DNA of 64,000 nucleotides from Gracilaria domingensis (GCA_022539475.1 VCMS01000234.1:23523-87522); one strand, 5' to 3'; positions 34,097 to 43,440 are shown, counted from the stretch's first letter. The notes: generated from the sequence alone by a model not told the origin. Numbers and translations: made by a program.

Positions 34097-36217
34097 TTAC
34101 ATGAACGGATCTCCAATCAATCCACCATTCCCACCATTACCAAGGTCCACCCCCCACCACCATGGTGGCGGATGCGAGACCTGCAGCGTGGTCGCAGACT
34201 CCTTCGAAAGGTCCCTGATGTTGTTCACCTGAATCTGTTCTGAAGAAAGCGACCACAAGTGCTCCCCCCCAATGACAAGGTTCCGTTCAATCGACGGTGT
34301 GTAAAAGGCCGAGGCAGGTCCGTGCGTTATGCGACCGCGTTCCCGGATAGTGCTCTCCGAAATCTCCAACACAACCGATCCCACAAACTCATTACCCCAG
34401 AAGTGCGTTGACACTGGCAGAACTGCCACAGATTCTGGTGCCCAGTACAGGAATGCTCGATGATCCCATTCCGCGGACGAGTGACCATTCGGCATGGTCC
34501 ACGAAGACAGCTCCAATGGGTTCGTCTTGTCCGAGACGTCGAACAACGTCACCTTGGAGCCCGTGACCCTTCCTTCTGGAGTGGCATCTTGTCCGACGCC
34601 CAGGATGCGTCCCGGTACGATCGGGTGTAGATATGCGCTATAGCCTGGGATTTTCAGTTCCCCGGTCGCTCTCAGCGACCTTGGGTTGGACAGGTCGATG
34701 ATGTAGAGCGGATCGATTTGTCGGAAAGTCACTACATATGCTGTGTCTTTCACGTACCGCACGGCGTAAATGCGTTCCCCCAATCCCAAGTTGCCGGCTT
34801 CTCCCACCTTCTGCAACCTTCTGTTCGAGGCGGTCGCGAACGAGGTAACCTTACTCGAACTTTCGTCGCGAGAACCCCACCAACGAGCGCCCTCGGTCGT
34901 GGCAATGAAGAAGTGGTTATTATACTCATGCATGGAAAACTGATTCAGCACGCTGCCAGTGACGTCACCGCTTGCAACGTATGCGGCGCCACGGTTGCTC
35001 AACGAGAACTTGTGGATGGACGTCTTGAAGTTTCTGCCAGACCTGATGCTGCTCTCGAAGCCAAAGAAATCCCAGCGATAGTCCGTGGTCGTAACGTACA
35101 AGGAAGAGGCTGTAGCATACACTTCATCACCTTCGGAGACAATTGAAACGCTGCCTGTCGGCCTCAGGTTCCCTGACACCGGCAGAGTGACAACCGAGAG
35201 CAATTCAAATCCCGGGAAGCTTGGAGGGCTGAATACATTGGAGCAAGTGGAAATCAGATCGGTAATTTCATCATTCTGGCCTTCGATATTCAGTCTGTAA
35301 GAGGGATACCAGTCGTTTTGAGTGGAGTTTTGGATAATCTGTTCATTGTGGGTTGCGGCTTCGCCGTATGGAAGTAAACATGACGGATACCTGAACCTGA
35401 ATTGCGGCTTATACAGCATGACGATTCGGGCCACTCCGTTAACCTCTCTCGAGTTCAAGTAGCGTCCTTGCATGCGAAGCGTGGCCAACAAGCGTGGGAC
35501 ACCATTCGTGACCTTGATCTGGTATACAGAGGTGGTGTCGCTCCGAACCGAGGAGTAGATACTGCCATACGTCTGTGCCAACACGAGCAAATGATTACCC
35601 TCAATAAGCATCTCCCTTGCGTGAGATGGCAAAGTCAGTTCGCCAGTGACCCAGCCATTCTTTCCCCCGTTCTCGACTTTTAGCACGAACAACTTGGTGC
35701 CGCGTATGACAAATACGTAACGCCCATCTGTCTTGATGATATCAGGCTCATCAACACCCTCGACCTGTACGTTGGTCTCCGAGAAATCCACGCCGGCTTC
35801 AGGCTGGCGGCCGGCCGGCGCAGGCTCCGAAGCAGTGACTCCTACCGGGGCATCATCCACTATGAGGCCATCACCACCAAGGCCTCCATTGCCGCCCACA
35901 GCGTACCCGTACTCACCCCCTACAAAGCCACCAACACTCCCAACGCCACCAAAGCCAAAGTCACCGCCAAGGATCAAATCGCCTTCAAAGTAGGGTGGAG
36001 ACGGACCGCAATGCAGCGACGGGCGGAAGCCGCCGTAGTTACGCGAGTCACCGAGCCCATACGCGCCGACTCGCGACAGCGCGTTGGTCTTGAAGTAGTT
36101 CACGAGATCTGCACATGTGTTGTATTGGGTGAGCGAGACGGCATGTACAAGTGGGAGCAGCAGTATGAGTTGCAGTGAGCTCCGTAAGGCGGTGGAGCGC
36201 GTAGAACACGACCCCAT
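34097..36217 (-). CDS. Secreted beta-propeller domain protein
   Basis: A 706-residue protein of the C-terminal beta-propeller family (Beta_propel, PF09826), known mainly from bacteria and archaea. A signal peptide ends near HAVSL. A Gly-rich segment (about residues 85-130) follows, then the hallmark SETNVQVEGVDEPDIIKTDG, and later LNQFSMHEY, LGLGERIYAVRYV, DPLYIIDLSNP, IPGYSAYLHP and DHRAFLYW. All of these are signature stretches, so the domain is complete. I place the start at the ATG at 36217-36215 because the upstream in-frame ATG (36292) would translate a 21-base C run into polyproline ahead of the signal peptide. It is the most intact host gene here. The function of the family is not established; an extracellular or surface role is likely. 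Confidence 0.93.
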   Translation of the reverse strand: MGSCSTRSTALRSSLQLILLLPLVHAVSLTQYNTCADLVNYFKTNALSRVGAYGLGDSRNYGGFRPSLHCGPSPPYFEGDLILGGDFGFGGVGSVGGFVGGEYGYAVGGNGGLGGDGLIVDDAPVGVTASEPAPAGRQPEAGVDFSETNVQVEGVDEPDIIKTDGRYVFVIRGTKLFVLKVENGGKNGWVTGELTLPSHAREMLIEGNHLLVLAQTYGSIYSSVRSDTTSVYQIKVTNGVPRLLATLRMQGRYLNSREVNGVARIVMLYKPQFRFRYPSCLLPYGEAATHNEQIIQNSTQNDWYPSYRLNIEGQNDEITDLISTCSNVFSPPSFPGFELLSVVTLPVSGNLRPTGSVSIVSEGDEVYATASSLYVTTTDYRWDFFGFESSIRSGRNFKTSIHKFSLSNRGAAYVASGDVTGSVLNQFSMHEYNNHFFIATTEGARWWGSRDESSSKVTSFATASNRRLQKVGEAGNLGLGERIYAVRYVKDTAYVVTFRQIDPLYIIDLSNPRSLRATGELKIPGYSAYLHPIVPGRILGVGQDATPEGRVTGSKVTLFDVSDKTNPLELSSWTMPNGHSSAEWDHRAFLYWAPESVAVLPVSTHFWGNEFVGSVVLEISESTIRERGRITHGPASAFYTPSIERNLVIGGEHLWSLSSEQIQVNNIRDLSKESATTLQVSHPPPWWWGVDLGNGGNGGLIGDPFM

Positions 36218-36229
36218 TGCGATGTTTGC

Positions 36230-36250
36230 GGGGGGGGGGGGGGGGGGGGG
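36230..36250 (+). repeat. 21-base poly-G tract
   Basis: An uninterrupted G run (C run on the gene strand) 12 bases upstream of the chosen start of the beta-propeller gene, in its 5' untranslated region or promoter. Its length is likely variable and hard to sequence. Confidence 0.95.
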
Positions 36251-36299
36251 CGAAGTAGTAAGAGGGACGAGAAACGAATGATGGGATTTCATGGGCGCC

Positions 36300-38066
36300 C
36301 GGCTCTTAAGAAGGTGAGCGGCGGGGGAGCCTCATGTTCGTACCAGTGTTTCGTGTGGAGAAAGCAGCTATGCGGCAGCGCTGAGCAGAGCTCGCTACGA
36401 CGCAGTTGCGCCTCTTTCTATGCATCGCGATACGCGAGACTAGCTGTGCCAATCGGAAGATGCGCCTCGGTGGAAAAAGCTCATCTACGAATGATACGCA
36501 TGACACGTGTGCAAGAAACAAATGTGCTTGCAGAATCAACGGCGAAGGGGAACAAGGAGCATGATGTGCCGGCGCTTGAATTTGTCATAAAGAGCAAGAA
36601 CTTGGCGTGTAGACTATCTAAAGAGGGGCGGTGCGAGTCGGACTGAGCGGACAACGGCATCGTTGTGCTGATCGTATCGCGTATGGGCTGTGGCTCGCCG
36701 TGAGGGAATGGCGAAATATTTGAAAAGATACAACTTATCTAACCAACATAGCCTGTTAAACCGAGAGGTAAAGATTCTTGACAATGCGACTTCGATCGTG
36801 CGATATGGATCAAGCGGTACATGTGGTATTGGACAGGAGCGCCTCGAGCTTCTATGGCCGAAGCATTCGAAAAGCGCGAGGGACCAGAACATATTTGGTG
36901 CTATCGTACCTCAATATGTTTGGCCCTGGGGTCACCAGAACTCCAACGAAGCACTCCGATATTGTCTCTCACAACTTGGTTTGGCGTCCCCAGCAGAAAC
37001 GCTCCCAATTCAGTAAAATTAGATTTTTATTCCGCACTGTCCACTTCGCCAGAACAGTTTTTGTATGTAGTACATTTCAGAACCGAGTAATTCGTTTACT
37101 CATTTTTGGCTATACATTTTTGGAAAACCTGCACTTGTGGCAGGCATAACCTTTCGTCTTGGACTGGGAGGTCAAAGCCGTTTCGACAGACTTTTAATTC
37201 GAAACCTCCCAGCGCGTGGCAGTTGCTCGCCACAGTAGACGCAATAGGCATTAAACGTAAATTGAAAGCAATAAAGCCTTATCAACGATATACTAAGGGA
37301 TGTTTGGGTGGGTGGGAAACGACGAAGATGAAACTGTCGACGAGAGAGCTTTTGGCTGAGATAGAAAAGCAGAGACGTGCAGAGCTGTCGAGGGCTTTCC
37401 TCGTAGCAGTGAAATAAACCTGTTGCTCATATACCAGTCCAACAAACAGTTCATCTCGCAGTGGGGACACCAAGAAAAGGAAGCTACCCACGCAAATCTG
37501 CATGCGAAGATGGCTGTCGATTGACACCTACGCAGAGTCAAGAGTGCGGCAGCCTGATTTGAGCCTCTGCATTTGCGTCTTGTTCCCAGATGCTCCAATA
37601 AAATATCATTTTCGACCAATTTTATTGCATTGATTCAGCTCTTAGAGCGATCTTTACTGTTTGGCGTCAGGAAGGCGACAAGAAGAACTACGACAGCGAC
37701 GAGAAGTTCCAGGGGTGCGCGACGGATCGGTGCTGGCAGCCGGCGGAGCGTGGTTTGCGGCCAAGCTGTGTGCTCGCGTAGCACACATTGTAGTGTTTGG
37801 CGGCAAACCAGTGCAGCAAAGATGCAAGTCGCAGCACCCAGTTTCCAATAAATCCACTTCCTGGTTTCCGGAAAATCAGGGAACCCAGCAAATCTCCTGG
37901 AGATTTTTTTTGGACTAGTTTTTGGACTTTCATTAAGTAAATAAAGGCTTTATCTTCTTAATTTAGGATTTCTGGAACTGTCGCTGGGTCGCTCCACGGT
38001 CGTTACACGGATGCACCACAGCGACAGCCAGCATTTCTCCTCTTACAGTTCTCCACGCTTGATGCA
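36300..38066. other. Gene-free stretch
   Basis: Several overlapping open frames of 80-120 codons (for example 36278-36646, 36690-37016 and 37106-37417) occur on both strands, but none has a recognisable motif, and frames compete with one another. I see no supported gene, RNA or mobile element. Confidence 0.4.
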
Positions 38067-38104
38067 TGTACACGTACGCCGTCTACAACGGATATACGTG
38101 TACA
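38067..38104. repeat. Stem-loop repeat, copy B
   Basis: Perfect 10-bp arms TGTACACGTA / TACGTGTACA around an 18-base loop containing CTACAACGGAT. About 60 bp of flank (TTGAAAACAAATT) is shared with copy A at 40796. It lies 80 bp downstream of the truncated secreted-protein gene. Confidence 0.75.
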
Positions 38105-38182
38105 TTTATATCACAGTTTTGAAAACAAATTAAAATGTTTTTGGCTTTTTGAAAAAATCATTCCTATACGCTTCTAACTGCC

Positions 38183-38462
38183 TCAAGGAAAAGGATCAAA
38201 GAGATTGTTCAAGTTGACAAGGTCCAGCAAGCTTGCGCGTTTGGCCACACAGACAGTGATGTCAACAGCTGCATCTTCCGCAGCCTCTGCAAATGAGACC
38301 TCATCATGTTCATCCTTCTGGCGAAGGAATGGGTTGGCCAAACCGGCCTTGATCGTTTCTGATACGCTGTTCCCTGGTTCAATCACAGATTGGGCAATGC
38401 TCGCTCTATTTGCTACAGAAAGAGAAAACCAAGGCTGCCAAAACAGCCTGAATCGACACCAT
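38183..38462 (-). pseudogene. Small secreted protein, truncated and frameshifted
   Basis: The minus-strand ATG at 38462-38460 starts a signal-peptide-like MVSIQAVLAALVFSF. One extra T near 38416 shifts the frame. The rest (from about 38413, open to 38183) reads SVANRASIAQ and ends CVAKRASLLDLVNLNNLFDPFP. The VAK-x-A-x3-L-LVNLNN motif also occurs at the N-terminus of the endonuclease-like protein at 41444-41959, where the nuclease domain follows. This copy stops right after the motif, so it looks like a truncated paralogue retaining leader and propeptide. About 93 residues if the frame were continuous. The role of the motif is unknown. Confidence 0.5.
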
Positions 38463-39069
38463 GGCTCAAAACATATCTGATCTGACTTTAGATGGCTAGT
38501 AGACTCGGGAGAAGTTGGATTTTAGAGTTTTGCTTGCGCTTGAGCCGTCCTGGAGAGAATGGGAGAGGGCAGCCGGCGCCTATCTCATATATAGTCATTC
38601 TTCTACGATTCTCTCTCATCGTCGATACTAGGCGCTGGAAGTTGATGACGTCTCCCAAAATTTTTGCTCCTCCTGGCCAACAATTTATCATACAGGAGCT
38701 TCAAAATGTTGAGTTTCATTTTGGGAGTATTGATGTTGCTCTTGTGCGTACTGGAGTATCTATTCCGATTTTATCTCCAAGGAAAAGCATGTTCAGACAG
38801 TGGTCAATCGAGCCAAGCATCAATCTGTGTTTGAGACTTGGATTCCATTCTGGACTGTGTACCACTACCACATTTGCCTAACCAGTGATGTGTATCTCTG
38901 ATAGCCCTTTTAGCAGTGTGAGTGCTTACAAGAGATATCTACCGCTGAAAAAGAGAGTTTATGCAAAGAATTCTCCTTACTTGATTTCCGTTTCTGCCCC
39001 GTTATTCTTTGAATAGCTAGTGCTAAGGGCTAATGCGACCAGCGCCAGTGTATCCTCTCGCGTTGCGAA
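38463..39069. other. Spacer, no gene seen
   Basis: A 129-codon open frame on the plus strand (38492-38881) has no recognised feature. Otherwise nothing. Confidence 0.35.
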
Positions 39070-39903
39070 CTAATAGGTACACGTAGCGGTTTGGCCTGGC
39101 ACTTTGAGAGGAATTGCTAGCACAGGCCCTCCCCTTTGTGCTTCTATCCCTTCATCGGCTTCTACTAATTCATGTTTCAGATCAGCGAACAAAGAATCTG
39201 TAAAAACATCGTATGCTAAGTTCCACAACGTTGGACCCTTGTTGGCCTTAAGTTTAGCCATTGAAATTGTGCTCGTCGCATAAAGTAGTGTCTGATAACG
39301 CTGTCCCTGGTACGAAATTCCTGTGATACACATGGGCAACTCGTCAAGAACATATTTCACGGCATGAGTTTTTCGTTGTGAAGTGTACCGACTGTTCGGT
39401 GTTCTTTGATTGATGAAATCCAATGCTACCTCGTCCGCGCGTTTTCGGAAAACTTCGTCTCTCAAATAGTGCTTATGGACAATAGCTTCTTGCATCTTCT
39501 TGATCTTGTCGTTTACAGCCTCCCATCGAATCAAAGCGATCTTTCGGGTGTTTGCCGTATCGCTCTCTTTCATAGCCTTGGAAATGGCATCCATGTACAA
39601 GTCTCCACGTTCTAAAGCCATTCGGAGAGCCTTCTCGGGAGTCATATGGCTTTTTGCCGGTACACCCTTCAATGCCATAATGTTGTGCTGATTTATCGAG
39701 TCCAACACGACAACAACAGACGGATACGGCAAAGACTGTAGAAACGAAATCAGTTGTCTCGAACCATGCGGCTGCTTCAGCGGTGAATGCGCTAGCACAC
39801 TAACTGGCACGAACACTCCAGGTTGTTGCAGCATCTTTTCTTCGGAATCGAACATAAAATAAAGACATCTTTGTTGTTCTTCCTGAGAATCTTCATCAGA
39901 CAT
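39070..39903 (-). CDS. Probable tRNA-dependent cyclodipeptide synthase
   Basis: A 277-residue intact ORF that I assign to the cyclodipeptide synthase (CDPS) family. CDPSs take two aminoacyl-tRNAs and make a cyclic dipeptide in the cytosol, using a class I aminoacyl-tRNA-synthetase-like Rossmann fold. The active-site residues fit: Ser40 in a VSVLAHSP strand-loop (the family's aminoacyl-acceptor Ser), Tyr184 and Glu188 in KYVLDELP (Tyr-x3-Glu), and Tyr208, exactly 24 residues after Tyr184 as in the bacterial prototype AlbC. The central helices (IALIRWEAV, then YLRDEVF) also match in order. Position +3 from the Ser is Lys, and the residue after Tyr208 is Ala, so it is neither the NYH nor the typical XYP subtype. 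Length is slightly over the usual 220-250. No tailoring enzyme lies next to it. The assignment is by eye. Confidence 0.72.
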   Translation of the reverse strand: MSDEDSQEEQQRCLYFMFDSEEKMLQQPGVFVPVSVLAHSPLKQPHGSRQLISFLQSLPYPSVVVVLDSINQHNIMALKGVPAKSHMTPEKALRMALERGDLYMDAISKAMKESDTANTRKIALIRWEAVNDKIKKMQEAIVHKHYLRDEVFRKRADEVALDFINQRTPNSRYTSQRKTHAVKYVLDELPMCITGISYQGQRYQTLLYATSTISMAKLKANKGPTLWNLAYDVFTDSLFADLKHELVEADEGIEAQRGGPVLAIPLKVPGQTATCTY

Positions 39904-40422
39904 CGTGAATACAACTACAGACGTCAGGACGTCTCAGCGTGCGCCTGAGACATTGTAGCTCAGGCATGTTGTTTAATGCATTGACTTCATACTGCCTTGG
40001 GATACTTTTCTCTGTGCGCAGAGCAACGGAGGTCCGCTATAGTCCTTTGTGATTGGTGCACTACATAATTCTTTTCCTTGGTCACATACTTAATATCATC
40101 GCGCAAAAGATAAGAAGTACTGCGGGGAATAATGTCGGTCGAGGAGAGATTGCTTGCCGTCAAAGCATCTCCTTCGCTTTCGCTCTTGGCGGCAAGCAGC
40201 CCAGATCCAAAGCCTGGATATTTGTTGGAGCTGCGTCCGACTTAGCCTAGGCCCTAGGCCCCGGGCGGTAGTTCCCAAAATTCCGTTCAACGTGCTTCGT
40301 GGTTCCCGGAAATTCGATTCTTTTCAGTCACAAACTCCGTCTTTCTACATTCTCTTGCACGTCAAAAGATACTTCTGCTCGCAAGACTTTGCTTCCTAGT
40401 TCTGCTCACAAGATTTCACAAG
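39904..40422. other. Spacer upstream of the CDPS-like gene
   Basis: It presumably holds the promoter of the minus-strand CDPS-like gene. No clear TATA box or repeat beyond a CCTAGGCCCTAGG palindrome near 40247. Confidence 0.35.
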
Positions 40423-40760
40423 ATGGTGGCGGCGGCGCGGCGGCGGGCGGCGCCTCGGCGCGCGGACACTGCGCGCGCGGCGATTGGGGCGCGAGCGCGG
40501 CGGGACTCGCGACCTGCGGCGGTGCGCGGCGCACGCGTGCGGCGGCGGCACACGTCGGCGGACCGTCGCGCGCCAATGCGAAGGGGAGAGACGCGGCGGC
40601 GGGGTGCGCGGCGCGTGGCGTGGCGCGTTGTCTCGGCGAAACGCGCGCCGACGCGCGAGTCGCGCGACCGCCGCTACGTGTGCGGCTCGCCGACGTGGCT
40701 GCGCCGCCGAGCGGCGCGCACGTCTGCCAGCGCTGCCGCGTGGCCGGCGGGCATCTCATT
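40423..40760. repeat. Very GC-rich CpG block
   Basis: About 340 bp of almost pure GC/CpG words (GCGGCGGCGCGGCGG and similar). Four frames stay open across it, which is a composition effect. It ends abruptly just before stem-loop copy A. It resembles the GC-rich blocks near element X. Confidence 0.6.
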
Positions 40761-40795
40761 GTCATACGTGTTGGAGGCTTCCACGCGTGATACAA

Positions 40796-40831
40796 GGACA
40801 CGTACGTGCTCTACAACGGATGTACGTGTCC
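40796..40831. repeat. Stem-loop repeat, copy A
   Basis: Perfect 10-bp arms GGACACGTAC / GTACGTGTCC around a CTACAACGGAT-containing loop. Compared with copy B at 38067, one outer pair has changed from G-C to T-A on both sides, so pairing is kept. The flank TTGAAAACAAATT is shared. Confidence 0.75.
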
Positions 40832-41443
40832 ATGTATATAACAGTCTTGAAAACAAATTCAAACTAACAACATTTTGGCCAACTCGATTCAAATAATTTG
40901 AAAGTATTTCAGAACACGCGACCGTGGAGACCCATTTGCTTCTCTCTGGCTAGTGCTGAGCGTAGTCTCACCCCACACGCCCAACACCCTTCTCTCCTTC
41001 CGAAAGCATCATGTTTGAGTAAAGCAAAAGCTATTCGGCTCCTTCGGGAAGGGCGTCTCTCAGCTGATTGCAGTCCTACAAGCTGGTAATCGCCTCAAGG
41101 AAATTGATCACAGAGACCGGACACATTTGGAACAAGAATGGCACCAAATAGCACTCATATCCACTCAGTCCTTTATAGAGTCGTGCTTCATGCTCACAAA
41201 TGAAATGGAATCACGCAAAGCTAACTCTTCTGCAGCGCCCGAATGTCTGCAATCAATAGTTTAATCTGCCTTTCGCTCCTGTCCTCATCAAAAGAGAATC
41301 GTCGAGGACACATTCAGGGGCCACTCTGTGGTTCAATGTTGGCAACATGGCGGCTGTTCCATCAGAAAGAACACTCGTTGCCTGTCCAGTGTTGGAAGGT
41401 TCGTCGCGATAATTACATCAAACCGCAGTAAGCGTTGATTGTT
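40832..41443. other. Spacer with a fragment of repeat flank
   Basis: CTCAAGGAAATTGATC at about 41093 resembles CTCAAGGAAAAGGATC at 38182, so part of the 38-kb locus seems duplicated here. No gene seen. Confidence 0.35.
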
Positions 41444-41959
41444 TTACAAATGCCACACAGTGGCCAGAATAGCGTCTGGACTGTCTCTTCCAGCCCCATT
41501 ATAAGATGCCGTGGCTCGATACTCAACACACTCAGGGTCGGAAATGAGCCGGTTATCGAAAGCAGCGTTCACAATTCGTTCCCAGATTGGAGGATGACGC
41601 ACATTGGCTCTGTGGAGCATCGAAATGTTTCGAACATCAAGACCGGATCCTCCGAGTTGTGCCAGCGCCAAATGTGCGCGATGCACCCCGTTCGGATTCT
41701 TGGGTACCAAAGGTACCTGAGCCGTCATTGCGGCCCAGCCCGGCGGATGGCCATTGTTGTCAGGTTCTGAGCCAAGGCTCGCATCATATGAAGTCTGAGT
41801 GACCCGCACGGTAACCACTATGCCCTGAACTTGGAAAGGGTTTACACCATCATTGTTCCGACCATCTTCGTAGCGAATGTAGGCGCCCGATTGTCTCACA
41901 TCATGTTGAACAAAATTGTTCAAGTTGACAAGGCCCAGAAAGGTGGCGCATTTGGCCAC
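41444..41959 (-). CDS. DNA/RNA non-specific endonuclease-like protein
   Basis: 171 residues. The C-terminal half resembles the compact His-Me-finger non-specific endonucleases (Endonuclea_NS_2 type), which cut DNA and RNA with one metal ion. RAHLALAQLGGSGLDVRNISML holds the catalytic His96 and metal-ligand Asn111, with Asn119 further on; the usual Arg-Gly-His is Arg-Ala-His here. NGHPPGW and the region around Trp126-Glu127 fit the family order. The N-terminus (MAKCATFLGLVNLNNF) matches the end of the truncated secreted protein at 38183-38462. The frame reads on upstream (VSVR) into a foldback sequence at 41967-42039, so this is probably a 5'-truncated copy that lost its signal peptide. Whether it is expressed or active is unclear. 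Confidence 0.55.
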   Translation of the reverse strand: MAKCATFLGLVNLNNFVQHDVRQSGAYIRYEDGRNNDGVNPFQVQGIVVTVRVTQTSYDASLGSEPDNNGHPPGWAAMTAQVPLVPKNPNGVHRAHLALAQLGGSGLDVRNISMLHRANVRHPPIWERIVNAAFDNRLISDPECVEYRATASYNGAGRDSPDAILATVWHL

Positions 41960-41966
41960 ACGGACA

Positions 41967-42039
41967 CTAGACCTTAAACGCCCAATTCTTCGTTCAAATG
42001 CGAGGCTTAGAGGCAGAAAGTCGGGCGTTTAAAGTCTAG
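41967..42039. repeat. Foldback element, 17-bp arms
   Basis: Arms CTAGACCTTAAACGCCC (41967-41983) and GGGCGTTTAAAGTCTAG (42023-42039), with one mismatch and a 39-base centre. It sits 8 bp upstream of the first Met of the endonuclease-like ORF, which suggests a small foldback insertion or a hairpin in the leader. Confidence 0.8.
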
Positions 42040-42514
42040 TTAACTTTTGCTTGGAAGAGACGACTCTATTTCTCCAGAGTGATACACCCGCAATTCTGAC
42101 AACCACTGCGGAACCGTGTGCTCTTTTTGAAATAATATTTTAATGTCATGCTCGAGAAGGCTTTGAATTCTGGAATTGTACTTCTCGTGCATTCGCGTTG
42201 TTCGAGGACGAAAACATGTCACCAAAAGGTGCAGCACTTTTGCGTACCGAACAGATAGCCACCAATACGGATCATCATGGGCTGCAAGCTCTTTACTAGT
42301 ATTGCGCCAACGCTGTTGCCACTTCTTTGTTGGTCGCCATTTCGCAAGTCTCTCCCCGTTGCCTTTCTGCTTCGGACCACTAGCAACTCCCGAGTGTCTA
42401 CGCTGGATGCCGTGACGATGGCCTCCCGAGCGTACTCAACAACACCGACTGTCCCATGAAGCGAGCAACTTTTCGGTGCCCATGTTCTCCCTCTGCACCA
42501 GCCCCGCCCGCAAC
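42040..42514. other. Spacer between divergent genes
   Basis: The upstream region of the DUF2207-like gene (plus) and of the endonuclease-like ORF (minus). Short frames only. Confidence 0.35.
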
Positions 42515-43440
42515 ATGAGCAAACCGCTCCCTGTACGCCTGTTCGCCCTCATTCTTTTCTGGGCTCATATCTCGAGTGCCCAAAACTCCACCTTGCGATG
42601 CGATGCACCTCCACCACGGGACCAATCTCGGTCGCCGCAGTTCTTGTGCGATGTTGACATAACGGTCGTCCGAAATCCGGACTGCTCCGCAACCATAACC
42701 GAACGATATCTTTTCCCGTTCACTACTGGGCGCGATGCGTTTCGACTCATTCCGCTAATTGAAGGACAGCAGTTTGCTCGAGACGTGCTTGCCACTCGCG
42801 ACAACCGCACAGTCTTTAACGCAAGTCGTCTTCAATCTGCATCCGGCAGAGACGAAGTGAGGGTGAATCTTCCTACTCGTCAACTGAATCAATCCGTTCT
42901 GTTCACGGTGAAATACACTCTGGATGCTGCTGTAACAAGATTTACTACCGTATGCAGTGCAGAAGAGGCAACTGCTCCCCCGGAGAACGAGACGATCAAC
43001 GTCATGCGCTGGCGTACTGGGTCTTGGGAGCCGAGGTTCGACAGAATGAGGGTGTCGTTCGTCACTGCCAATCCCAACGCATCGTTCAGCGTAGCGTCGG
43101 CACCGAAAGGTCAAGTGCTGGCTTCGACGAGCCGAAATTTTACCAATATTATGTGGCGAGAAGTTTCTACGACGGGCACATCTATTGACGTGCTCGTTGC
43201 GGAGCGAGGTACGCAACCATGTCCGCAGGAGCTTCGATGCTTTTCTCGGGGGGGATAGGCACAGTTGGGATCATATTTATTGCTGTTTCGGCGTCGCTGT
43301 TTGTCCTGTGTTTCATTTGTGGAGTTGCGAGCGGGTCATCAGGAAGCGGAAGTGGAGGTTTTGGAGGCGGAGGAGGCGGCGGCGGCGGCGGCGGTGGAGG
43401 AGGAGGAGGCGGCGGTGGAGGCGGTGGGGGCGGTGGCTGA
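42515..43440 (+). CDS. DUF2207-like type I membrane protein (frame break)
   Basis: A signal peptide from ATG 42515 (MSKPLPVRLFALILFWAHIS) leads to an extracellular domain with Asn-glycosylation sites. That domain has the DUF2207 layout: a CDVDITVVRNPDCSATITERY strand pair, then a region ending in a WRTG-x-WEPRFDRMRV block. A transmembrane helix (IGTVGIIFIAVSASLFVLCFICGV) and a Gly-rich tail follow, with about 24 glycines up to the stop at 43440. DUF2207 proteins often end in such a Gly tail. The frame changes near 43210: the ectodomain frame would stop at 43258, and the membrane segment is in the next frame. Either one base is missing in the sequence, or a 20-base GT...AG segment (43208-43227) is an intron; both join ERG to the helix. 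The upstream in-frame ATG at 42476 is less likely. Function unknown. Confidence 0.6.

Noticed and set aside
35733-35993. Plus-strand Pro/Thr-rich ORF
   Set aside because: It is antisense to the Gly-rich segment of the beta-propeller protein.
36218-36292. Upstream ATG of the beta-propeller gene
   Set aside because: It would add a polyproline stretch from a homopolymer ahead of a good signal peptide; the ATG at 36217 is preferred.
36690-37149. Three overlapping plus-strand ORFs of 89-123 codons
   Set aside because: They compete for the same DNA, have no motif, and none is clearly more protein-like than the others.
40406-40896. Several overlapping ORFs of 130-160 codons
   Set aside because: Stop codons are rare in the GC-rich block, so frames on both strands stay open by composition.
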